Under the pieces are notes generated by a model. It did no database searches and had not been told where the DNA came from. It was given only the letters and a program-made list of their open reading frames with translations. The position numbers and the translations under genes were made by a program. From Xestospongia muta (lineage: Eukaryota; Porifera; Demospongiae; Haplosclerida; Petrosiidae), in contig OY848921.1 of assembly GCA_963693285.1 (NCBI GenBank), positions 7,019,229 to 7,083,228 on the forward strand: 64,000 nt of DNA. The letters are read 5' to 3'. How positions within the stretch are numbered: position 1 is the stretch's first letter; the number at the start of each line of letters is the position of its first letter. Below are positions 11,564 through 21,841 of the stretch, one piece after another.

Positions 11564-13237
11564 ATGACAACTGCAATAATGTCTACTGAAAATCCAACAA
11601 CAAATAATAAAGACAAGACTCATTTGTGTAGGTGCTGTCAGCAGTGCACATGCAGAAATCACCATATAGAGAAATGGCTGAAAAAAACAAGTATAGATGG
11701 AGTACATTATGTATTTACGAGTTCATCAATTACACGTAGAATTGTTTGGGGAATCATTTTAGTGTGTTTAACCAGTCTACTGCTGTACACCATTGCTGTC
11801 AGTATTGCTCTCTTAATTGAGAAACCTGTTGCTACATCTATTACTTATGACCAATCAACTTACTTAACAGGTTTGGCATTTCCAGCTGTGACAATTTGCA
11901 GTTTAAATACAATAATGAACAAATCTATTGTCGAACATAATGAACACCTGGCAGAAATAATGGAGTACCTTTTCAATCCTGATTTGGCATTTGGGTTAAA
12001 AGACAGCTCAACTATTCCTGGTTCTTGTGATAGAATTCTTAGGAATCTTCCAACCTCCATTGCTAATGTTTCCATTTGGGATGTTCACACTCAAGAAGCA
12101 CATTTGACAGAGTTTATAAAATATTGTGGTTTTGTTCACAGTGGTGACCATCAAGTTATTCACTGTAAAAATGAAATGCATCCAGTATTAACATCACTTG
12201 GTATTTGCTACACATTTAATGGCATTAACAATGGAATACCCGATCGTCACTTAACCAGTACTGGAGCAAGACAAGGTTTAAAGATGATTATCAATGTTGA
12301 TGATCAACAATTCTTTCCGTTTCTTAAAGGAAATTCTGGAATAAAAGTGATAATCCATGAACGTGATGACATTGCAAGACCAACTTTGTACGGAATAGCA
12401 GTACCTCCAGGCAGTGTTGCCTATATTGGCATTCAAAAACAGATCAATATTGATAAAACTACAGAAAGCAATTGTATACAAAATCGTGAACTATCATTTT
12501 ACCCTCAATACAAGTATTCTATATATGCCTGTAGACAAAATGCTCTTGTTGAGCATATAGCTAAACCTAATACATGTGGTTGTGTGCTCGACCCTAATAG
12601 GCCACCTGGCAAGCAATTTGCACATATTTCTGACTGTACCTTCAATGACTCTTGCTGCTTGTTACGTGAAAATTCTAAATTTGATGAAGTGGAACACATG
12701 TGTCAGCCTCCCTGTCAATTTAATTATTTTAGTGACCACGTGACTTACACTGATTTCCCTTTGGGTTCATATGTTAAAAACATTGCTGCAACTATCAACA
12801 AAAATAACAAAACAGATGAAGAAGTCAGTAAACACTTAATTTCACTTCATGTTTATTTTCAAGACATTCAAGTAAATGTTCATGTGACTCATTACACGTA
12901 TACAGTTGTAATCTTTTTGTCTCATATTGGAGGCCAATTGAGCTTATTTTTAGGAGCTAGCATCATATCATTATTTGAGGTTGGTGTTCTAATTGCAGAT
13001 ATATTTAAGGGTATGTGCTTTCGTAAGGAACTGAAAACAAAAGAAGAAATATCAGAGGCTGGTCTTTCTAATGATCAAAGACAGAAAACAAAAGAAATAT
13101 CAGAAGGTGGTCTTTCTAATGATCAAGGACAGAAAACAAAAAGAGAAACATCAGAGTCCGATCTATCTCATGATCAAGGTGTTGGTGAAACTACTGATTT
13201 GAATAGCAATGGAAATACAGGTCACTGTGAAATATAA
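11564..13237 (+). CDS. DEG/ENaC channel gene 4 (complete, intronless)
   Basis: A channel subunit of about 557 residues. Order: a cysteine-rich N-terminal stretch (CRCCQQCTC), TM1, GLAFPAVTICSLN just after it, a long cysteine-rich extracellular domain, GGQLSLFLGAS with the GAS filter, TM2, and a long charged tail containing three copies of a roughly 16-residue repeat (around LSNDQ.QKTKEIS). The N-terminal His-Gly motif is Asp-Gly. The start at 11564 is chosen because MTTAIMSTEN resembles the starts of genes 8 and 9 (MSTEE, MNTEE); ATGs at 11453 and 11579 are alternatives. The gene is near-identical to gene 5, which lost TM1. A hAT MITE follows 29 bases after the stop. Confidence 0.93.
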   Translation: MTTAIMSTENPTTNNKDKTHLCRCCQQCTCRNHHIEKWLKKTSIDGVHYVFTSSSITRRIVWGIILVCLTSLLLYTIAVSIALLIEKPVATSITYDQSTYLTGLAFPAVTICSLNTIMNKSIVEHNEHLAEIMEYLFNPDLAFGLKDSSTIPGSCDRILRNLPTSIANVSIWDVHTQEAHLTEFIKYCGFVHSGDHQVIHCKNEMHPVLTSLGICYTFNGINNGIPDRHLTSTGARQGLKMIINVDDQQFFPFLKGNSGIKVIIHERDDIARPTLYGIAVPPGSVAYIGIQKQINIDKTTESNCIQNRELSFYPQYKYSIYACRQNALVEHIAKPNTCGCVLDPNRPPGKQFAHISDCTFNDSCCLLRENSKFDEVEHMCQPPCQFNYFSDHVTYTDFPLGSYVKNIAATINKNNKTDEEVSKHLISLHVYFQDIQVNVHVTHYTYTVVIFLSHIGGQLSLFLGASIISLFEVGVLIADIFKGMCFRKELKTKEEISEAGLSNDQRQKTKEISEGGLSNDQGQKTKRETSESDLSHDQGVGETTDLNSNGNTGHCEI

Positions 13238-13258
13238 TTTGCTTTTACTAATTGTTCA

Positions 13259-13752
13259 ATTCATACCAGGGTTGTTGTAATCAGTAATTGTAATTGTAAT
13301 GATTATTAATAATTACAGTATCTCAAAGTAATTGTACTGTAATTGTAATTGCACTAAGTAATTGTAATCAATTAGTAATTCAGTGCTTTATAGTTTAATG
13401 TGTTAAAGATGTCAGCATTTTTTGCTGGACAATAAATAAAAGCAAGTGTGTAAATGTGAGTTAAACATTCTTTACATATTGTGCAATGTGTAAATGTGCA
13501 TTGCGCACTAAGCAGTCACATGACTGACAACACTACATGTGATTTGTCACTGAATGTAGCTGTATCAACTGCAGTCACACTGTGTAAACAAATGACATGG
13601 CTACATGCAGCAAAGGGAAAAGTAATTGTAGTTGTAATCATTACTTCCAAAAAAAATCAGTAATTTGATCATTACGTTTACTATCCAGTGAAAGTAATCA
13701 GTAATTATAATCATTATTTTTATCCTGTAATCACAACAACTCTGATTCATAC
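13259..13752. mobile_element. hAT-type MITE with 8-bp target duplication (copy 1)
   Basis: A non-autonomous element of 478 bases at 13267-13744. It begins CAGGGTTGTTGT and ends ACAACAACTCTG, which are imperfect inverted repeats, and is flanked on both sides by the identical 8 bases ATTCATAC (13259-13266 and 13745-13752). Eight-base target duplication and CAG-type ends are the signature of the hAT superfamily. The inside is made largely of taattgtaat-like phrases. It sits in the 3' flank of gene 4. No transposase is coded. Confidence 0.88.
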
Positions 13753-14197
13753 ACACATATTAAATTATTAATCTATGTACTATGATTTATGTAGCTAGCA
13801 AATTGTTGCTAGCAGTTACATAGTTATGTACTATTTACTCTCCTTTTATATTATGTCATCATACATTTTATTATATAATTGTATACTTTGTCTATAATAT
13901 CAAATAGAAATATTAGCATTTGGTAATGGGCAGCACACATTAGAAAGAAAGACATCTAATGACAGAAAAATGTATATAGTTATATGTATCTAAATAAGAT
14001 CTTTTAAATATACTATTAGCACATTGTAAATATTGACGTTTACATCAATCAGCAAATAGTTATAACAAGTAGTATATAAATTTATAGCAGCAGTACTCTT
14101 TTAAATGCTAGCGAGCAGATTGTCCTGTAATAAAAAATGTAGTAATGATCATGGACATACACATGTATAAAGACATTTTGTCTTGATCTAACCAAAA
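13753..14197. other. Intergenic, nothing recognisable
   Basis: Space between the MITE and the 3' end of ZU5-UPA gene A. AT-rich; no gene or clear repeat seen. The same stretch is present in copy 2 at 21399-21841. Confidence 0.6.
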
Positions 14198-15679
14198 TCA
14201 TAACATAGTTGTATAGTTGATAGTAACAGAGTCTTGTCCTTCTATAGCTCCAACAAGATTGATTTTGTGGCAAAGAGATGATGGAGTACCTGATCTGACC
14301 CATTTTATACAAAAATAACAAGATTGTACACATTGCATGTTTGGCATAGACTGCATACTGTCCAATTGTTCTTTATGAATCTATATGTGATGCATGCATA
14401 ACTCTTATTAGAGAGTTTTTACATATTTACTTTTAATGGAGACAAACTTTCAAATTGCCATCCGTTTATTATATTTGAAGGATCAGGAAGATCAATACCA
14501 ATGAAGTCAATCTCTCCTTCAAATTGAACTACAGTGGCTTCCTGACTTTCAAGTATCCAGCCAGACTCAATGTATATTTTCCTTACAAACTATAACAAGA
14601 CATTATATTAATTTGGTACATTAAATATAGGGGCACTCACATCTAAGTAATCAGGTTGTCGTTTTGTTGTCACTATTACTATGTTTGCATTATCAGTGTT
14701 AGGAATGTCTCGATGAAAAACACAGCATGCATACAGACATGAAACTTCACGTCGTATTATTTTAAAAACTGGCATCAAAAAGCTAAAACTTGCCAGCTCT
14801 GCTGTGAGATACTCTTCAAATACAAACTCAGCATCTATTTCTCTTTCTTCAGAGAATTCAATTGGAGATCCACTTGAATGACTGACAAGAAATTTCACAT
14901 GTTTCTTGTCTTGATCTCCACGAAGAATAGTGTTATGCTTGCTGGAGATTTGGATCTCTGTTTCAAAAGGCTGCTCTGATGTTATGTGAAGAATAGGACC
15001 AATTGGATGATACTTGTCAGGATATTTAATGTCACCAGCAAGTACGGCCTTTATATTTAATGTGGTATCAACATGACTTGATCTGTTGTGATATGGTATA
15101 TCCAGACGTACTCCACTACTCAATCGAATGTGTTCACCTTCTCCTTCGATTATACGGAGCTTTTCTTCAAAACCAACAACCATTTCTGAGCCTGTATAAT
15201 AAATATTTAAATAACTACTTTGTCACTATCAAAACTATAAAAATATATTATAATTCATTGGTTTATTTCAACCTAATTACTAATTTTGTGATATCTTTGC
15301 TATGGTATCACTAGTGCAAACATTAGCATGAAGCTTAAATGGATCAGATAAGGAAATATTTTACATATACTATAACTAATGGCTATAATTCAAGAAAATT
15401 ACAAGAAAACACACTTATTAGGGAGGTCGGGACAAATTATACTCTTTCAAGTATAGTACTCCATGATACAACTAGTACAGAATGCATAAACAACAATCTA
15501 TGCATCATAAAACTACAAGTACAAGCTTTAGACTCACCCTGCAGTAGTCGTGGTCTTCCACCATCATAAGGCCTTTCAACAGATGCTGAATCTGTGTCAT
15601 GTAATGTATAATATATAGAAAGATATAATTAAAAGTGACACTGTTGGATATAGGTAGGTTACTTACCTACTGAACTCAT
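14198..15679 (-). CDS. ZU5-UPA protein A, five exons, no Death domain
   Basis: Proposed exons on the minus strand: 15679-15667, 15591-15538, 15191-14641, 14589-14431 and 14380-14198, all with GT-AG borders and matching phases, giving about 319 residues. The third exon resembles a ZU5 domain (a G.RLDIPY segment, then IGPILHI and a PFE..I.IS.KHN strand), known from UNC5, ankyrin and PIDD. Exons 4 and 5 (GEIDFIGIDLPD, INGWQF) resemble the following UPA domain. The frame closes at TGA 14200-14198 without the Death domain found in gene C, so this is a shortened version or one whose last exon was lost. No signal peptide or membrane segment. Gene B is its near-identical duplicate. Domain names are by eye; a cytoplasmic adaptor role is inference. 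Confidence 0.7.
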
Positions 15680-16152
15680 TTCTTTCTAAGATGAAAAGGT
15701 TTACACCCAATTGTTGAGATTATGTGCTTTGCTAGGCCATAAATTAAGGGGTTTTTTTATTCATTGTGCCACACTGATGCAATGCCTAGAAATATATTTT
15801 TATCCAGGCCTACATAGTATAAATTGTATAAACTGTTAGAATAAACTGTTGTTTTAGTGAATTTTTGGTTGTATGTAACAGTCGTAGCGTAGCATCTTGT
15901 TTTGTCAAAGAATAACATAATCATCACATATATGTAGTCCTAATACTCATTAATAATAAATTTCATAGTAACTACCCTTGCCTAGTAACATCTTGTACAT
16001 TTAAATCTTGTCAAAGAATAAAACAGTCATTACATACATATTGTTAGCTAAAGAAACAATAAATTCAATAGTACTTTAGTAATCAAAACAATATTGATAT
16101 TTACTCTTTTGCATAAATAATTTGCCATCTCAACTTATATAACCATAATTGG

Positions 16153-16804
16153 TTAAACAAGCATGTGTCGGATATAATGCGCATTCCTGCTCGCTATAAA
16201 AGGGGGGTGGGCTGCCCGGAAGAAAGTGACGCCTACCAAAGAGTGAGCTGGCGGCAATATTCAAACCTAGATATCGTTCTAGATAGTAGCCATACCAACC
16301 TGAACAACCCACACAAAACATCTATAACAGTTGTAATAGGTACAAACACGTGTTATCTCAATTACACGGTTGATAATAATAGATAATAACTTTTATTGCT
16401 GTACTGAATTATACACGAAAATCAAAGATGGCTGACATAAGACCATAGTTGTCTAAATCATATTGCCCAGCAGGAGTTAGAACTTTTCTAACCTGGTCCA
16501 ACCTTCTCTTGAACACATTCTTCCCCTCTAGACTGTCAAAGTCGATCACAAGAGAAAGTCTTACACGTTTTCTACTGTTCGCCATTTCACTACAGAAACT
16601 TACACGTATCCAAAAAAACTGGAATATCTGCACTGAACATACGTATAATATTAATTAAGCAGCTGTTGCAACAGCTACAGGAAGTGCATATTATGATGTA
16701 AACAGGAAAAGAAACACAACTTCCATTTTTTGATATTGAAAAGTTTTGTGTGTGCCATTTTGTGGGCAGCCCAGCCCCCTTTTATACTGCACATCCTCGT
16801 TTAA
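16153..16804. mobile_element. TTAA-target (piggyBac-like) non-autonomous element
   Basis: A 644-base insertion (16157-16800) flanked by TTAA on both sides (16153-16156 and 16801-16804). Copy 1 of the duplication has the empty site with a single TTAA (ggttaaatcaac at about 10131). The ends are imperfect inverted repeats: acaagcatgtg against acgaggatgtg (after reverse complement), and further in tataaaagggggg.tgggctgccc against tataaaagggggctgggctgccc. TTAA duplication is the known hallmark of piggyBac elements. It is more GC-rich at its ends than the neighbourhood. It carries one small open frame (16409-16633 minus), not a transposase. Confidence 0.88.
16409..16582 (-). CDS. Small unidentified open frame inside the TTAA element
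   Basis: From the ATG at 16582 it codes for about 57 residues beginning MANSRKRVRLS and containing FDSLEGK, KRRLDQVRKVL and LDNYGLM. I do not recognise it. The composition (basic start, then an amphipathic stretch) looks more protein-like than the surrounding AT-rich frames. It could be a fragment of a transposon protein or a captured host exon. There is no transposase motif. Whether it is expressed is unknown. Confidence 0.3.
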   Translation of the reverse strand, partial: ANSRKRVRLSLVIDFDSLEGKNVFKRRLDQVRKVLTPAGQYDLDNYGLMSAIFDFRV

Positions 16805-17317
16805 ATCAACAAATTGATGTTTACTCTTAAATAGGAATTAGAGTAGTGTTATTTTGCTGTGCTGTTTATGAATTAAATACTCATTATATATTATATTAAT
16901 GAGGGGTTCATATAAACCCATCCTTATAAGAGGAACTACTACTATTATAGAAGGCCTATGCAATAGCCTGAATCAAATTCATTAGTCAATATGTGTATTC
17001 ATTATAACAATGGCCAATATATATATATACTACACTATTAAATGATATATATGATATACAGTCATACTCAACTGCAGAGACCAGCTATAGGACTACAATC
17101 TCAGTGCCCAAAACACTTATACTAACACTTTCATTTGCATATAGACAGTATGATGTACGCATAGCCAGAAAAATTATAGAGTTGTGTGCACGTATTGACC
17201 TAGCCAGTAAACATGATTACATGAGCGTTCGTGCAAGTGTTTCATGGCCAGCAGAGGCACTACTTAACTATTATCTTCAATTCAAAACGAGAAGAATAGC
17301 TTATATAAAAATAAAAT

Positions 17318-18722
17318 GTGCATGTCGTTTAAATGATAATTACTTGAGAAAATGGTATGAAGAGATCACATTAATAAATAGAGTAACTCGTATCTTCACT
17401 GGAAAATAAAAGATAAGATGAATTCTATAGAGAATCATTTATGTTGGTGTAGTCCTTGGATGTCTGTACACTGTTGTTAATATCATATGTCGTTTCATTG
17501 AAATATGTACATCTACAACCATTTCTGTGAAAATATGCATGAGTTCACTTTCCAGCATTAACTATTTGCAATTTGAATATATACACCAGATATACATCAG
17601 ATGAAAAACATAAAACTGAGTTCTTGGAATTTCTTTTAATCGAGAGTTAGGATTTGATTTTGGAGAAACGTTGTATAATGAGGGATATATGTGAGAGTGT
17701 GTTGGATAATATATCATAATCTACTAGATATAAAGCAATATTGAAAGGCCTTGAACAATCCTTTAAAGAATTCACTTATTTCTTTGAGTTTATATAGAGT
17801 GTTCATAGCAAATTTGATCTCTATAAAGCTGAGCTACAACCTGTACTAAGTTTTCTTGGCATATGTTGCACCTTTATTAAATCAGATCTTTATATGCTAC
17901 AACCACCAGAGCAAATATGGATTAATATAATCTTTTAATATTTATAAGACAAAGTAATCATCCATCTATTGATGACAATTCTTATATAAAAGAGGTGGTT
18001 TGTGAAAGAAATGACTTTGCTAGGCCTAATCTTAGCTTTACTTTAGCTTTGGAATACCTACAAGGAAAAATGCTTATGTTGATGTAAAGAAAAAGATTGA
18101 CATAGATGGTGTCAGTAATGTCAGGGGATGTATTAATAATCATGAGCATAAATTTTTATACACATTATGAGTACTCTCAATTTACTTGCAGAGAGAAATA
18201 TCTTGTTAAATATATATAGCACAACCTAATACTTGTAACTGCATTCTTGATTCTTCATCTAGACCTTCTAGTGGTCTTTATACTAGCACTACCAATTGTA
18301 CATTTAGTGATGCTTGTTGCTTGCTTGATCTTTATTCCAAGTTTGATCCATGTTGTGGGTGTTCTCTTAAATATCATTTTTAATACTATAATAGCCAAAT
18401 AAGCAACATCTTTTCTACTGATATTTTTCTTGAAAAACTTGCAATATTATTGAATACAACTACTGATGCAATTTGATGAGATCTGATGTCAGCTAATATA
18501 TACTTAGAAGATTTACAAGTCACAACATCTATAACAAAATACTCATATAGTTTTAGAGCCTTTTTGGAAGAAATTGGAGGAAATATGGGGCTATTTGTAA
18601 GTGTGACACTTATTATGTCATTTGAAATTGTTGTGGTTTTATTGGATGAACGTATGTGTGTTTGTATAACTAAGAAATGTGAGAAGAAAGTAAATGATGG
18701 TCTGAAGTTCCTAAAATTTTGA
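17318..18722 (+). pseudogene. DEG/ENaC pseudogene, full length but broken (copy 2)
   Basis: A channel gene of the gene 1-3 type can be followed from its N-terminus (LRKWYEE, VTRIFTG at 17338-17403) to its C-terminus. Recognisable blocks include KNAYVDVKKKIDID (about 18070), IAQPNTCNCILDSSSRPSS (18218-18270), ACCLL (18312) and a fairly open final stretch from 18486 with LEDLQVT, GGNMGLF and TM2. There are many stops and frameshifts between. In the last stretch the filter GAS is replaced by a VSV-like sequence. It is not a functional channel. Confidence 0.9.
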
Positions 18723-19717
18723 TTGTCAGTGAAAACAATCAATTTAACAAAGAATAAAAAAATAACTGTCTTAATTTTGGTTTTATATCATTGTGTTGAT
18801 TGCTGATTTGTTAAGAATAATATTAATAATCTATAATTAAAATATGACTTTAATTTTATAATAAATTCATTCCATGTTTTTATTACTGGATGTTTTGTAC
18901 ATGTACATAATAGTCATAATATATTGCTGATAAATTAAATGGTCATCAATATTCAGTAAACTTGTCCTAATTATGATGTCCAGCTCATATACAAAGTGAT
19001 ATGCTTGTACTGGACAGTACATATACGTACATAATTATTGTATATCATATAACTATAAGATATATGTAAAAGGTACTTGTCAAAGCTACCTGTCCACTGA
19101 GAGATATCTATAATGAAATGACAGTTTACTTAGCAAATGTATCATTGACATGTTGTTATTGGGAGGTCTGGCAGGAAGTTCATACTTTGATATTATTAAA
19201 CTGATCCCCACCCCTTAACCTTAAATATTAATTATATGCAGTGAGTATGACTTCCTGTTCAACCTGTAACCACTAACTTTGTTATTATATAACAGAGTTC
19301 ACACTATCAATACATGTGCATGTCATTCCCTACGCTAATTGACTATAGAAGAAATTTGTGCATGATGTTTGTTGAAAATAACTGCCGAATGGAAAGAACT
19401 CCCTAAGTAATTGATCATCTAATTATAAAAACCGATTAAATATTAGCCAGTGGCAAATTCATACTCATTGCAACCAGAAACAACACAGTCTTTCATTTTA
19501 AATGTCATATAACTTTAAAGCTACTATTATATTTGTATAATGTATACATTGTTGTTCTAATTATAAATTCTAATCTAAAATTACTAAATAATTTAAACAT
19601 GATCACATGACAGCGTCAGTGTTACTGTCCTTAGATGCATGTGTAAGTAATGTTACATATATATACCAAACAAGGCTTCATAATATATATTGTCAACAAA
19701 ATCTATGTGCAAAACTA
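18723..19717. other. Intergenic spacer upstream of channel gene 5
   Basis: AT-rich, no gene seen. From about 19271 on it matches the 5' flank of channel gene 4 (from 11129). Everything between 17777 and about 19274 is absent from copy 1. Confidence 0.6.
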
Positions 19718-21061
19718 ATGACAGCTGCAGTAATGTCTACTGAAAATCCTACAACAAATAATAAAGACAAGACTCCAGAAATAATGGAGTACCTTTTCAA
19801 TCCTGATTTGGCATTTGGGTTAAAAGACAACTCAACTATTCCTGGTTCTTGTGATAGAATTCTTAGGAATCTTCCAACCTCCATTGCTAATGTTTCCATT
19901 TGGGATGTTCACACTCAAGAAGCACATTTGACAGAGTTTGTAAAATATTGTGGTTTTGTTCACAGTGGTAAACATCAAGTTATTCACTGTAAAAATGAAA
20001 TGCAGCCAGTATTAACACCACTTGGTATTTGCTACACATTTAATGGCATTAACAATGGAATACCCGATCGTCATTTAACCAGTACTGGAGCAAGACAAGG
20101 TTTAAAGATGATTATCAATGTTGATGATCAACAATTCTTTCCGTTTCTTAAAGGAAATTCTGGAATAAAAGTGATAGTCCATGAACGTGATGACATTGCA
20201 AGACCAACTTTGTACAGAATAGCAGTACCTCCAGGCAGTGTTGCCTATATTGGCATTCAAAAACAGATTAATATTGATAAAACTACAGAAAGCAATTGTA
20301 TACAAAATCGTGAACTATCATTTTACCCTCAATACAAGTATTCTATATATGCCTGTAGACAAAATGCTCTTGTTGAGCATATAGCTAAACCTAATACATG
20401 TGGTTGTGTGCTCGACCCTAATAGGCCACCTGGCAAGCAATTTGCACATATTTCTGACTGTACCTTCAATGACTCGTGCTGCTTGTTACGTGAAAATTCT
20501 AAATTTGATGAAGTGGAACACATGTGTCAGCCTCCCTGTCACTTTAACTATTTTAGTGACCACGTGACTTACACTGATTTCCCTTTGGGTTCATATGTTA
20601 AAAACATTGCTGCAACTATCAACAAAAATAACAAAACAGATGAAGAAGTCAGTAAACACTTAATTTCACTTCATGTTTATTTTCAAGACATTCAAGTAAA
20701 TGTTCATGTGACTCATTACACATATACATTTGTAATCTTTTTGTCTCATATTGGAGGCCAATTGAGCTTATTTTTAGGAGCTAGCATCATATCATTATTT
20801 GAGGTTGGTGTTCTAATTGCAGATATATTTAAGAGTATGTGCTATCGTAAGGAACTGAAAACAAAAGAAGAAATATCAGAGGCTGGTCTTTCTAATGATC
20901 AAGGACAGAAAACAAAAGAAATATCAGAAGGTTGTCTTTCTAATGATCAAGGACAGAGAACAAAAGGAGAAACATCAGAGTCTGGTCTATCTCATGATCA
21001 AGGTGTTGGTGAAACTACTGATTTGAATAGCAATGGAAATACAGGTCACTGTGAAATATAA
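19718..21061 (+). CDS. DEG/ENaC channel gene 5 lacking TM1 (in-frame deletion)
   Basis: Nearly identical to gene 4 except that 110 codons are missing: after NNKDKT the frame goes straight to PEIMEYLFNPDL, which in gene 4 lies 330 bases further on. The missing part is the cysteine-rich N-terminus, the HG-equivalent motif, TM1 and the FPAVTIC motif. The rest, about 447 residues from this start, keeps an open frame with the whole distal extracellular domain, the GAS filter, TM2 and the repeat-containing tail. With only TM2 left it cannot form a normal DEG/ENaC subunit. It could be a very young pseudogene, or code for a single-pass protein with altered topology. The start is chosen as for gene 4; ATGs at 19607 and 19733 are alternatives. 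Confidence 0.85.
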   Translation: MTAAVMSTENPTTNNKDKTPEIMEYLFNPDLAFGLKDNSTIPGSCDRILRNLPTSIANVSIWDVHTQEAHLTEFVKYCGFVHSGKHQVIHCKNEMQPVLTPLGICYTFNGINNGIPDRHLTSTGARQGLKMIINVDDQQFFPFLKGNSGIKVIVHERDDIARPTLYRIAVPPGSVAYIGIQKQINIDKTTESNCIQNRELSFYPQYKYSIYACRQNALVEHIAKPNTCGCVLDPNRPPGKQFAHISDCTFNDSCCLLRENSKFDEVEHMCQPPCHFNYFSDHVTYTDFPLGSYVKNIAATINKNNKTDEEVSKHLISLHVYFQDIQVNVHVTHYTYTFVIFLSHIGGQLSLFLGASIISLFEVGVLIADIFKSMCYRKELKTKEEISEAGLSNDQGQKTKEISEGCLSNDQGQRTKGETSESGLSHDQGVGETTDLNSNGNTGHCEI

Positions 21062-21082
21062 ATTGCTTTTACTAATTGTTCA

Positions 21083-21398
21083 ATTCATACCAGGGTTGTT
21101 GTAATCAGTAATTGTAATTGTAATGATTATTAATAATTACAGTATCTCAAAGTAATTGTACTGTAATTGTAATTGCACTAAGTAATTGTAATCAATTAGT
21201 AATTCAGTGCCTTATAGTTTAATGTGTTAAATATGTCAGCATTTTTTGCTGGACAATAAATAAAAGCAAGTGTGTAAATGTAATCATTAATTCCAAAAAA
21301 AATCAGTAATTTAATCATTACTTTTACTATCCAGTGAAAGTAATCAGTAATTATAATCATTATTTTTATCCTGTAATCACAACAAATCTGATTCATAC
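21083..21398. mobile_element. hAT-type MITE (copy 2, internally shortened)
   Basis: The same element and insertion site as at 13259-13752: element 21091-21390, flanked by ATTCATAC at 21083-21090 and 21391-21398. It is 300 instead of 478 bases because 178 internal bases are missing, with the join at a gtgtaaatgt phrase. The insertion predates the duplication; the internal deletion (or the extra sequence in copy 1) came after it. Confidence 0.88.
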
Positions 21399-21841
21399 AC
21401 ACATATTAAATTATTAATCTATGTACTATGATTTATGTAGCTAGCAAATTGTTGCTAGCAGTTACTTAGTTATGTACTATTTACTCTCCCTTTATATTAT
21501 GTCAGCATACATTTTATTATATAATTGTATACTTTGTCTATAATATCAAATAGAAATATTAGCATTTGGTAATGGGCAGCACACATTAGAAAGAAAAACA
21601 TCTAATGACAGAAAAATGTATATAGTTATATGCATCTAAATAAGATCTTTTAAATATACTTTTAGCACATTGTAAATATTGATGTTTACATCAATCAGCA
21701 AATAGTTATAACAAGTAGTATATAAATTTATAGCAGCAGTACTCTTTTAAATGCTAGCGAGCAGATTGTCCTGTAATAAAAAATGTAGTAATGATCATGG
21801 ACATACACATGTATAGACATTTTGTCTTGATCTAACCAAAA
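21399..21841. other. Intergenic, nothing recognisable
   Basis: Counterpart of 13753-14197 in copy 2. No gene seen. Confidence 0.6.

Larger units (their letters stand above)
9796..15787. repeat. Segmental tandem duplication, copy 1
   Basis: Contains channel pseudogene 1, channel gene 4, a hAT MITE and ZU5-UPA gene A. It matches copy 2 (about 15821-23454) nearly base for base over long stretches. The left border is near the phrase attgtataaactgttagaa, the right border near gatgcaatgcct. Copy 1 lacks 1,498 bases of the channel pseudogene that copy 2 keeps, and lacks the TTAA-flanked insertion found in copy 2. Confidence 0.9.
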
